A stretch of DNA of 40,937 nucleotides from an uncultured Oscillospiraceae bacterium (lineage in GTDB: Bacteria > Bacillota > Clostridia > Oscillospirales > Oscillospiraceae). The translations under genes were made by a program, and so were the position numbers. Location of the stretch: contig CANQIH010000002.1 in assembly GCA_947624035.1 (NCBI GenBank), positions 1 to 40,937 of the forward strand. The letters are read 5' to 3'. This document shows, piece after piece, positions 7,547 through 15,502 of the stretch (position 1 is its first letter; each line of letters starts with the position of its first letter). The notes beneath the pieces are model-generated. The model was not told the DNA's origin. It saw nothing but the letters and a program-made list of their open reading frames with translations, and searched no databases.

Positions 7547-8416
7547 ATGAGAAAAAAGATCCTGAGCCTGCTTTTGATATTGGCGAGCCTCGCGGCCATG
7601 GCCGTGCCGGTGCTGGCCTCCGGCGCTCCCGCGGCGGTGCAGGCCGGCGGCTATGCCTTCACCACCAGCGCCGTCTCGTCCACGGACGCCACCCCCGGCC
7701 CGTCATCCCCCACGGACATCAAGGACGGCGTCGCCAAGGCGGGGGACGGAAAGTTCTATTACTACAAAAACGGCAGGATGCTCAAGGGCGGCTGGATCAC
7801 CGACAGCGCCACCGGGCGGCAGTATTACGCCGCCAGCGACGGCCTGCTGTACACCGGCTTTCGCACCATCGGGACAAAGAGCTACTACTTCTCCGTGAAC
7901 GACGCCCACATGATGCGCAGCGGCGTGGTCACCGGCCCCAAGGGCCTGAAATACTACGTAGCCAAGGACGGCCACGCCATGAAAAACGGGCCCATCACCG
8001 GCCCGAACAATAAGCGGTATGTGGCAGCCGCCGACGGCCATCTGCTGCGGGGCGGCTTCACGCCCTACTTCAACGGCCAGCGGTACTACGTGGACAAAAA
8101 CTGCCTCATGGTGCGGAGCCAGTGGGTCCAGGTGGGCGGCAAGTGGTATTACCTCCAGGCCAACGGCGCCATGGCCCGGAACCAGTACGTGGGCGGCTAC
8201 TACGTGGGCCCTGACGGCGCCCGCACCTCCGGCGGGACCGGCGGGACCGGCGGCACTGGCGGGACGGTCACCCACCCGGACTCCACCACCGTGTATGTGA
8301 GCCGGAGCGGTATCATCCACCTGCGCAGCGACTGCTCCGGGATGAAGTATTACACCAAGATGACCCTTGGGAACGCCGTCGGCAAGGGCTACAAAAAATG
8401 TGACAAGTGCTTTTGA
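7547..8416 (+). CDS. Secreted protein with choline/glucan-binding-like repeats and a C-terminal Cys/His domain
   Basis: Signal peptide MRKKILSLLLILASLAAMAVPVLA; KFYYYKNGRMLKGGWI..., RQYYAASDGLLYTGF...; C-term HLRSDCSGM..GYKKCDKCF; start moved from 7502. Confidence 0.82.
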   Translation: MRKKILSLLLILASLAAMAVPVLASGAPAAVQAGGYAFTTSAVSSTDATPGPSSPTDIKDGVAKAGDGKFYYYKNGRMLKGGWITDSATGRQYYAASDGLLYTGFRTIGTKSYYFSVNDAHMMRSGVVTGPKGLKYYVAKDGHAMKNGPITGPNNKRYVAAADGHLLRGGFTPYFNGQRYYVDKNCLMVRSQWVQVGGKWYYLQANGAMARNQYVGGYYVGPDGARTSGGTGGTGGTGGTVTHPDSTTVYVSRSGIIHLRSDCSGMKYYTKMTLGNAVGKGYKKCDKCF

Positions 8417-8432
8417 GCTCAAGACAAAACGA

Positions 8433-8463
8433 GACCCGGCCAGGAATGGCCGGGTCTTTTTAC
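8433..8463 (+). terminator. Intrinsic terminator
   Basis: GACCCGGCCA GGAA TGGCCGGGTC TTTTT. Confidence 0.88.
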
Positions 8464-8480
8464 GTCTATCTGCGTATGTA

Positions 8481-9239
8481 TCAGTTGGTGTACACGAAGC
8501 CCGTGGCGGTGATGGTGCCCAGAGACACCTCGCCATAGCGGCCGTTGTAGCCCCAGGAGACCGTCATGTTCCCCGCGGTGCCCGAGGGCACGGTCATGGA
8601 CGTGGAGAACAGGCTGTTGGTGACGAGGGAGCTGCTGTTCACGTTCACGCTGCTGCCGGTGGCGGAGGCGGAGTAGCCCTCAAAGCTGACGTTGATGGCC
8701 GTGACGCCCAGCTGCAGGGTGTAGCTCGTGACGGTACCGGAAATGGAGATGGTGGTGGTGCCGTCCCCGTGGTCTACGGCCCGCCAGCTGACGCCCATGT
8801 TCAGGGGCGTGCCGGTATCGGAGCCGAAGCTGTCCGCCGCCGTCACGGTGTCGGTGGGCGGCAGGGGCGTGGGCGTGGGAGAGGGGGTGGGCACCGGCGT
8901 GGGCGTGGGCGCCTTGGTGGGCGGCACGGGCGTGGGCGTGGGCGCCTTGGTGGGCGGCACGGGCGTGGGGGTGATCACCGGAGGCGGGGCCGTGGGCGTG
9001 GGTGTGGCCAGCAGGTCCTCCGGCAGGGGGGTGAACTGCGGTATGGTGGCTATGGGCGAGGCCACAGGCGGCTGCGTCGCCGTGAGGCCATCCGCACCGG
9101 CCGCGGGCGGCGCGGTGACGGCGGGCGGCTGCGGCGCCTGCGCCGTGTCCCTGCGGTCCAGGCGGCCCACCAGGACGCCCTCCAGGGCCACGATGAGCCC
9201 CAGGGCCAGAAGCAGGATGACGATACGCCTTGTTTTCAT
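8481..9239 (-). CDS. Secreted/membrane-anchored protein with a Pro/Thr-rich linker
   Basis: MKTRRIVILLLALGLIVALEGVLVG N-terminus; PTPVPPTKAPT 11-aa tandem repeats; beta-rich C-terminal region. Confidence 0.72.
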   Translation of the reverse strand: MKTRRIVILLLALGLIVALEGVLVGRLDRRDTAQAPQPPAVTAPPAAGADGLTATQPPVASPIATIPQFTPLPEDLLATPTPTAPPPVITPTPVPPTKAPTPTPVPPTKAPTPTPVPTPSPTPTPLPPTDTVTAADSFGSDTGTPLNMGVSWRAVDHGDGTTTISISGTVTSYTLQLGVTAINVSFEGYSASATGSSVNVNSSSLVTNSLFSTSMTVPSGTAGNMTVSWGYNGRYGEVSLGTITATGFVYTN

Positions 9240-9289
9240 ATGCCGGCCTCCCATCTCCGGCGGAGACCGCCGGTTTTTATCTATTTACA

Positions 9290-10519
9290 TTATACACCAA
9301 TTTTTGACGAACGCAACGTCTCCGATGTTCCCGCTATATTTGCCACGCGAAAATAATTGTTCTCCATGGTCCGGCGGGAGAACACGTACCGGTCGTACAC
9401 CTGCCGCCTGATCCGGCGGGCGTACCGCTCCGCCTCCCGGTCTGTGGAGAAGCTGTCCGGCGCCCAGGCGAACCTGTCCTCCGCCGCAGTATACCGGCCC
9501 AGGCCCGTCACCCAGTCGGACCAGGCGCTGCCCGTGAGGCTCACCACCGGCGCGGCGGTCCCCCCGGGCCGGTCCGGCGCCAGGATGTCCCGGCCCGCCA
9601 GGAACCGGGCGTCGTAGGGCGCGCCCAGAAGGTCCAGGAGCGTGGGCGTCACGTCCAGCTCCGAGCAGGGCCTGTCCACCGCCGCGGGCTCGATGCTGCC
9701 GCCCCAGAGGTACAGCCCGGCCCGGCCCTCCTCCTGGCCCCCGGTGAGAAGGCATACCGCCGTGCTGCCGGCAAGGCCCCGGTCCTCCAGCGCCGTCATG
9801 AGCCAGGCAAGGGCCGGCTCCCCGTCGTCCTCCGTCCAGACACAGTAGAGGAAAAAGGGCCCCGCCCCGGCGGCGGGCAGGCACCGGGCCATCCGGTCCG
9901 CGTCCGACGGACCGGCGGCCGTCACCTCCCCGAAGCCCAGGGCCGCAAAGGCGGCCTCCCGGCCCGTCTCCGGCAGGGCGGCGGCGGTCCGGTATCCCAT
10001 GTCCTTTAGCATCCGCCCCAGAGCGAAGGGCAGGTCCGTCCCCTGCTGCCCCGCCCAGGCCAGGGCCGTCTCCGACTCCACCGCTGTGGGCACTATCCCG
10101 GTCAGCAGGGCGAACTCCCGGCCGTCATCCCCTTGGTACCAGGCGGGGGCGTATGCCTGGGTGAAGGCGGTCCCCTCCGCCCGCAGGCGGCGCAGGGCGC
10201 TGGCCCGGTCCATGACGCCGGGCCGCCAGTTCTCCGCCCGGATGAGGATGAGGTTTTTCCCGGCCCAGAGGCCGGTGTACCGGCTCTTGGCCGTGGGGGC
10301 CTGGGTGAGATAGTAGGCGTTCAGCTCCGCGATGAGGGCGCTGCCCGCCGTCTCCCTGGTCACCGGCAGGTCCAGGTCCAGGATGTTGTACCCGGCGCCG
10401 TCCGCCTGGGCCATGACCGGCACGGCCATGCCCTGCCCGGCCTGGTCCAGCCGGGCCGCGATCAGAACAGACAGCACCGCCAGCGCCAGACACAGCACCG
10501 ATGCCGCGGCCTTCCGCAT
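9290..10519 (-). CDS. LTA synthase/sulfatase (alkaline phosphatase superfamily)-like membrane protein, probably catalytically degenerate
   Basis: KNLILIRAENWRPGVMD..LRRLRAEGTAFTQAYAPAW...REFALLTGIVP...LDVTPTLLDLLGAPYDARFLAGRDIL. Confidence 0.6.
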   Translation of the reverse strand: MRKAAASVLCLALAVLSVLIAARLDQAGQGMAVPVMAQADGAGYNILDLDLPVTRETAGSALIAELNAYYLTQAPTAKSRYTGLWAGKNLILIRAENWRPGVMDRASALRRLRAEGTAFTQAYAPAWYQGDDGREFALLTGIVPTAVESETALAWAGQQGTDLPFALGRMLKDMGYRTAAALPETGREAAFAALGFGEVTAAGPSDADRMARCLPAAGAGPFFLYCVWTEDDGEPALAWLMTALEDRGLAGSTAVCLLTGGQEEGRAGLYLWGGSIEPAAVDRPCSELDVTPTLLDLLGAPYDARFLAGRDILAPDRPGGTAAPVVSLTGSAWSDWVTGLGRYTAAEDRFAWAPDSFSTDREAERYARRIRRQVYDRYVFSRRTMENNYFRVANIAGTSETLRSSKIGV

Positions 10520-10633
10520 GGGACCCGCCCCCTCTCCCGTCATTCTCCTATAAGAATGGCGCAAGGGCGGGGCGAAGACCGTCGCATCCCGTCGGCGGGG
10601 ACAAAAAAATCCCGTCACATCGGACGGGACGGA

Positions 10634-10659
10634 AAGCGCCCGGCCAAAGGCCGGGCGTT
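10634..10659 (-). terminator. Hairpin terminator
   Basis: GCGCCCGGCC AAA GGCCGGGCG; followed by CTTTCC on the minus strand. Confidence 0.6.
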
Positions 10660-10680
10660 ATCTCCGAGTCTGTGTCAGGG

Positions 10681-10932
10681 TCAGCCCTTCAGGCCGTTCT
10701 CCTGGCGCTCCATGTTCTCCACCACCACGTCGTAGATGTCACCCAGGGAGGCGGCATACTCCAGCACCTTCCAGGGGACGTTGGTGTGGAAGTGGATCTT
10801 GATCAGGTCCTCGTCCCCCACGGCCAGCAGACAGTCTCCGGGGATGTGCTCCATGATGTAGTCATGGATCTCGTCCTCATCCAGGTCGTGGCCCTCGATG
10901 AGCAGCTGTGTGTCAAAGCGGAATTCCAGCAT
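10681..10932 (-). CDS. Stand-alone FakA/DAK2-type C-terminal domain protein, 83 aa
   Basis: FDTQLLIEG..GDCLLAVGDEDLIKIHFHTNVPWKVLEYAASLGDIYDVVVENMERQ. Confidence 0.7.
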   Translation of the reverse strand: MLEFRFDTQLLIEGHDLDEDEIHDYIMEHIPGDCLLAVGDEDLIKIHFHTNVPWKVLEYAASLGDIYDVVVENMERQENGLKG

Positions 10933-11051
10933 AATATGTTCTCCTGTTTCGTTCGCTTGTACACTATGTACGCGCCGTCATTATATAGCAGAACGTATAG
11001 AATGTCAAATACCGTGCGTCCATGGCGGACACCATGGGCGCACGGTATGGT

Positions 11052-12320
11052 TCAATCCTTCTTTGACTGCCGGGTGACACGCACCTTTTCCACCCGCTTG
11101 CCGTCCGCGGCCAGGACCGTGACGGTCACGTCCTCGTAGGTGGTCTGGTAGCCAGGTTCAGCGTAGCCCTCGGCCAGCTCCATGACCCAGCCGCCCACGG
11201 TCTCGCTCTCGAAGTCGAAATCGGCCTCATCCAGGCCCACCAGCTCCAGAAAGTCCTCCACGGGCAGGTCCCCGTCCAGCTCCCAGCTGTCCTCGGCGGT
11301 CTGGACCACCTCTTCCTCCACCTCGTCGGTCTCGTCCCAGATGTCGCCCACCAGGTTCTCCAGGATGTCCTCCATGGTGATGACGCCGGCGGTGCCGCCG
11401 TACTCGTCGGTCACCACGGCCAGGTGGGTCTGCTTGGCCCGCAGCTGCTCCAGCAGGTTCGGCAGCTTCACGGTCTTGTAGACGAACACCGGCTCGGTGA
11501 GAAGGCTGCGGATGTCGATGGGGCCGCCGTCCAGCATGGCCCGGTAGAGGGTGTTGAGGTGCAGCACGCCGATGATGTTGTCCACGCTCTCCTGGTATAC
11601 CGGCAGCCGGGAGTAGGGCATATCCCCGATCTGGGACAGCATGTCCTCCAGGGAGTCGTCGATGTCCAGGGCCATCATGTCCACCCGGGCGGTCATGGCC
11701 TGGCTGGCGGACACGTCGCCGAAGTCCAGGGCGTTTTGCAGAAGCTCCCCCCGCTCGTCGTCCAGCACGTCCTCGTCCTGGGCGGTCTCGATGATGGACT
11801 GAAGCTCCTCCACCGCGGCCTCCTCCTCGTCCTCGGCCTGGCCCTTCATAGGCCGGGTGATGAGGTCCGTGACCGTCACGGCGCACCAGACCAGGGGGCT
11901 GAGCACCACCGACAGGACCCGGATGGGCCCGGCCACGGCCAGGGACAGGCGGTTGGCATTTTTCTTGGCCAGTATCTTGGGCATGGTCTCGCCGAAGATG
12001 ATGACCAGCACGGTCACCGCCACGGTGGCGGCGGTGGTGCAAAGGCCCTCCGACGCGCCCAGGCGGGCGGCCAGCATGATGGCGATGACGGAGCTGATGG
12101 AGCTGGACGCCACGTTCACCAGGTTGTTGCCGATGAGGATGGCGCCCAGGGCGCTGTCGAACCGGTCCAGCAGGGCCAGGGCCGTTTTCGCGGCCCGGTC
12201 GCCGTCCTCCGCCGCGCTCTCCAGGCGCAGGCGGCTGGCGGCGGAGAGGCTCATCTCCGAGGCGGAGAAGAACCCCGACAGGGCCAGGCACACCAGAAGA
12301 GCGATCACGTAGCTTATCAT
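11052..12320 (-). CDS. Hemolysin-family/CNNM-CorC type transporter (DUF21 + CBS pair + CorC/HlyC domain)
   Basis: LSGFFSASEMSLSAASRLRLE; YSRLPVYQESVDNIIGVLH; HLAVVTDEYGGTAGVITMEDILENLVGDIWDE. Confidence 0.93.
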   Translation of the reverse strand: MISYVIALLVCLALSGFFSASEMSLSAASRLRLESAAEDGDRAAKTALALLDRFDSALGAILIGNNLVNVASSSISSVIAIMLAARLGASEGLCTTAATVAVTVLVIIFGETMPKILAKKNANRLSLAVAGPIRVLSVVLSPLVWCAVTVTDLITRPMKGQAEDEEEAAVEELQSIIETAQDEDVLDDERGELLQNALDFGDVSASQAMTARVDMMALDIDDSLEDMLSQIGDMPYSRLPVYQESVDNIIGVLHLNTLYRAMLDGGPIDIRSLLTEPVFVYKTVKLPNLLEQLRAKQTHLAVVTDEYGGTAGVITMEDILENLVGDIWDETDEVEEEVVQTAEDSWELDGDLPVEDFLELVGLDEADFDFESETVGGWVMELAEGYAEPGYQTTYEDVTVTVLAADGKRVEKVRVTRQSKKD

Positions 12321-13615
12321 GCCTCCGCGCCCCCTTCCGCTGTCTTCTCAGGGACGCGCCGGACCGTCAGCTTGCGGATGCGGTGCTGGCGCACGTCGGA
12401 TATGGTGAACTCCAGGTCGTGGTAGGTGAAGCTGTCCCGCTGGGCGGGCATGAACTCGAAGTGTTCCAGCGCCCACTCGGCCAGGGATTTGTGGACCAGC
12501 TCCCCGTCGTCCTCCGGGTCCTCGTAGTCCAGCCGCTCGAAGAGGTCGTCCACGTCCAGACGGCCGTCGGCCTCGTACCGGCCGCCGCCCAGGGGGTGGA
12601 AGAACTCCTCCACCTCGTCCTCCTCGTCCCATATCTCGCCCACCAGCTCCTCCACGATGTCCTCCACCGTGACGATGCCCAGGGTGCCGCCCCAGGCGTC
12701 CGTGACTACAGCCACGTTCATGCGCTTGCGGCTCATCTCGGGCAGAAGGTCGTCCACCTTGGTGGTGGCAGGAACGTAGAGCACGCTGTCCAGCATGGCC
12801 TTCAGGTCCAGGGCGGGACCCTGGGCCAGCCAGGCCTTGATGTACTTGCGTATCTGAAGCACGCCGATGATGTTGTCGATGCTGTCCTCGTAGACGGGCA
12901 GGCGGCTGTGGCGCTGGGAGCGGATGTAGGCCGTGATCTGCTCCGGGGGCCAGGCGGCGTCCACCGCCGCGATGTCCACCCGGGCCGTGAGCACGTGCTC
13001 CACGGTGATGTCCCCGAACTCCAGGGCGGACTGGACCAGGTCGCCCCGGTCCTCGTCCAGGCTGCCGGCGTCGGTCATGTCCTCGATGAGGTCATAGAGC
13101 TCGTCCTCGGTGACGGAGACCTCCCCGTCGCCCTTGGAGAGCTTGGCCGCCGCCTGGCCGATGGCGGTCAGGGCCGCCGATGCGGGGGCGAAAATGCGCA
13201 TAAAAAAGCACAGCGGACCCGCGGTGCCCAGGCTGAACCGCTCGCTGTATTTCTTGGCTATGGTCTTGGGGAGCATCTCGCCGGCGAAGAACAGCACCAG
13301 CGTGGTGGCGACGGTGCCCCACACCACGGCGCCCATGCCCCAGCGGCGCGTCACCAGAACGGTGACCACCGCCGCCGCGGTCAGATGGACGATGTTCGTG
13401 CCGATGAGGATGGTGGTGATGGCGCGGTCAAAATTGTCCAGCACCCAGAGGGCCCGCTTGGCCCGGGGGTCGCCCTTCTCCTGCCGGGCGCGGATGCGCG
13501 GGCGGGACACGGAGGCGAAGGCCGTCTCCGCGAAGGCGAAATACATGGCGAAGCCCACAAGAACGATCAGAAACAGGATAGACAGCCAACTGCCATCATC
13601 CATGGGGATGACCAC
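12317..13615 (-). CDS. Hemolysin-family/CNNM-CorC type transporter (paralogue)
   Basis: Same domain order: FAFAETAFASVSRPRIR; HSRLPVYEDSIDNIIGVLQ; VEDIVEELVGEIWDEEDE; overlaps 11052-12320 by ATGA. Confidence 0.92.
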   Translation of the reverse strand: MVIPMDDGSWLSILFLIVLVGFAMYFAFAETAFASVSRPRIRARQEKGDPRAKRALWVLDNFDRAITTILIGTNIVHLTAAAVVTVLVTRRWGMGAVVWGTVATTLVLFFAGEMLPKTIAKKYSERFSLGTAGPLCFFMRIFAPASAALTAIGQAAAKLSKGDGEVSVTEDELYDLIEDMTDAGSLDEDRGDLVQSALEFGDITVEHVLTARVDIAAVDAAWPPEQITAYIRSQRHSRLPVYEDSIDNIIGVLQIRKYIKAWLAQGPALDLKAMLDSVLYVPATTKVDDLLPEMSRKRMNVAVVTDAWGGTLGIVTVEDIVEELVGEIWDEEDEVEEFFHPLGGGRYEADGRLDVDDLFERLDYEDPEDDGELVHKSLAEWALEHFEFMPAQRDSFTYHDLEFTISDVRQHRIRKLTVRRVPEKTAEGGAEA

Positions 13616-13683
13616 CTCTTACTTTCCAACACAAAAGATATAAAACAAGAGGGATTATAACACATTCATTACTATTCGTCAAC

Positions 13684-13712
13684 TTGCGCCCCATGGGCCC
13701 TTACAGTATAAT
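13684..13712 (+). promoter_or_regulatory. Sigma-A promoter of the 13746 CDS
   Basis: TTGCGC - 17 nt - TATAAT. Confidence 0.6.
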
Positions 13713-13745
13713 GGCGGATACAGACCGTTTTCAAAGGAGCGATCC

Positions 13746-14228
13746 ATGAAAAAGACCGTCCGGCTGTATAACGTCATGTTCCCGGTATACATGCTGTTTC
13801 TGCTCTTCCCTGGGGTGTGGCTCCTGTCCCTGCCGGTGAACTTCGCCGTGGACAGCCTGATGCTGCTGCTGGCGGTCCGGCATGGACGGTGCGGCCAGGG
13901 GAAGCAGATATGGAAAAAGAGCATCCTGCGGGTGTGGCTGCTGGGCTTCGCGGCGGACTTCGCCGGGGCGGCCCTCATCACCGCCCTCTTCTATGTGGCG
14001 GAGGGGCAGATAAACCTGTCGCTGTACTCCCACTGGTATGCGGAGGTGCTGATGGCCCTGCCCGGCGTGGCCCTGGCGGGCTGGCTCATCTACGTCATGG
14101 ACCGGCGCTGGGCCTTCAAAAAGGCGGAGCTGGCTCCCGAGCACGTCCGCAAGCTGGCGCTGGCGCTGGCCGTCTTCACCGCGCCCTACACCATGCTGAT
14201 ACCGACGGCGCTCCTATACAGATTCTGA
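13746..14228 (+). CDS. Membrane protein of unknown function
   Basis: 160 aa, several hydrophobic segments, AAAGGAG SD before ATG. Confidence 0.75.
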   Translation: MKKTVRLYNVMFPVYMLFLLFPGVWLLSLPVNFAVDSLMLLLAVRHGRCGQGKQIWKKSILRVWLLGFAADFAGAALITALFYVAEGQINLSLYSHWYAEVLMALPGVALAGWLIYVMDRRWAFKKAELAPEHVRKLALALAVFTAPYTMLIPTALLYRF

Positions 14229-14249
14229 GCCATAACGACTGCGGGCCCC

Positions 14250-14443
14250 TTTAGGCTGTCAAAGAAGGCTCTTTGCCAGCCTGAAAGCCGAGTATTTCCT
14301 GCCGTCAAAGACGTCATGAAATACTGCCGCTGCACGGCGCAAATGCCCGCATTTGCCGGCTTTTGATCCCATTTGAGGCGGGGCTCCGCCCCCCTCAAGC
14401 TCCCCCCGCATCGTCCAAGCATATGCGTGTTTTTTGACAAGCT
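14250..14443 (+). repeat. F3 copy A: structured ~190 bp 3'-UTR element
   Basis: Hairpin aggctgtcaaaga..tctttgccagcct; four-way-junction fold 14284-14363; flanked by exact 11-bp ctgcgggcccc at 14239-14249 and 14444-14454. Confidence 0.8.
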
Positions 14444-14489
14444 CTGCGGGCCCCGCTGGGAAGCGAGGCCCGCTCTTTGTATGCGAACT

Positions 14490-15374
14490 TTACTGTGGCT
14501 GGCTCTCCTTGGACCCGATGGGCAGCACCAGCAGCACCGCCGCGGCCAGGATGCAGGCCATGCCCCCCATCTCCAGGGGGCTCAGCCGCTCCTGGAAGGC
14601 GATGACGCCCACGATGATGCCCGTCAGGGGCTCGAAGGTGCTTAATAGCGACGCCTGGACCTCCCCGCAGAGGAAAAGGCCCTTCTGGAACAGCACCAAT
14701 GCGAACACCGTGGCGCACAGGGCCAGCGCCGCCTCCGCCGCCCAGCCTGTGGCGTCCAGGGCAAAGGTCAGCTTGCCCAGGACGAGGGCCGCCGCGGCGA
14801 TCTCCAGGGAGGCCATGAGGCTCATCCAGAAGGCCAGGGAGAAGGGGTGCAGGGCCTTGGCGGAGCTGCGGCCCAGCAGCACGATATAGGTGGCGTAGAC
14901 GATGCCGGAGCCCACCGCGAGCGCGATGCCCGGCACGCTGGGGTCGCTGCCGGGGGAGGTGGTCAATGCCAGGCCCCCCAGGCACAGGACCATGCAGAAT
15001 ATCTGCTTCTTCTCCGGCTTCTGCTTGCAGAACACCACCAGCATCACGATCACAGCCACGGGGTAGGTGAAGTGCAGGGTGGTGGCAAGGCCGCTGTCGA
15101 TGTACTCATAGGACATGTAGAGCATCACGGGCATCAGGGCGTAGGTGATGGAGAGCTTGAACACGTCCAGGGCCTGCTTTTTCGTGAGGCGGAAGGAGGC
15201 CTTGGGGGAGGCCAGGATCACCAGGGCCAGGATGGCGGCGCCCATGAAAAACCGCCCGAAGGCCACCGTGTAGGCGTTGCTGCCGTGGGCGTAGGCGATG
15301 CGGGTCATGAGCGGCATGAGGCCGAACAGCACCGCGGACAGTATGACGAATATGCTTCCCAGATGCTTTTTCAC
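14490..15374 (-). CDS. EamA/DMT-family permease
   Basis: KKHLGSIFVILSAVLFGLMPLMTRIAYAHGSNAYTVAFGRFFMG; 10-TM-like pattern; GTG start more likely than 15434. Confidence 0.9.
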   Translation of the reverse strand: MKKHLGSIFVILSAVLFGLMPLMTRIAYAHGSNAYTVAFGRFFMGAAILALVILASPKASFRLTKKQALDVFKLSITYALMPVMLYMSYEYIDSGLATTLHFTYPVAVIVMLVVFCKQKPEKKQIFCMVLCLGGLALTTSPGSDPSVPGIALAVGSGIVYATYIVLLGRSSAKALHPFSLAFWMSLMASLEIAAAALVLGKLTFALDATGWAAEAALALCATVFALVLFQKGLFLCGEVQASLLSTFEPLTGIIVGVIAFQERLSPLEMGGMACILAAAVLLVLPIGSKESQPQ

Positions 15375-15502
15375 CGTGTTTTCCTCTCTTTCATACAGCC
15401 CGCCTATTATACACAGCCGCCCCGGAAAAGTCAACGCGGCCCGTTGACGGCGGCGGGCGGCTGTGCTATTTTATGGAAAAAGGAATACAAGGGGGATATG
15501 CC

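Noticed and set aside
12383-13660. 425-aa plus-strand ORF
   Set aside because: Antisense shadow of a well-supported CNNM/CorC gene; no recognisable domain.
14186-14440. 84-aa minus-strand ORF (MSKNTHMLGRCGGSLRGAEPRLKWDQKPANAG...)
   Set aside because: It is the antisense of F3 copy A; the same words recur wherever the repeat is read, so it is a repeat artefact.
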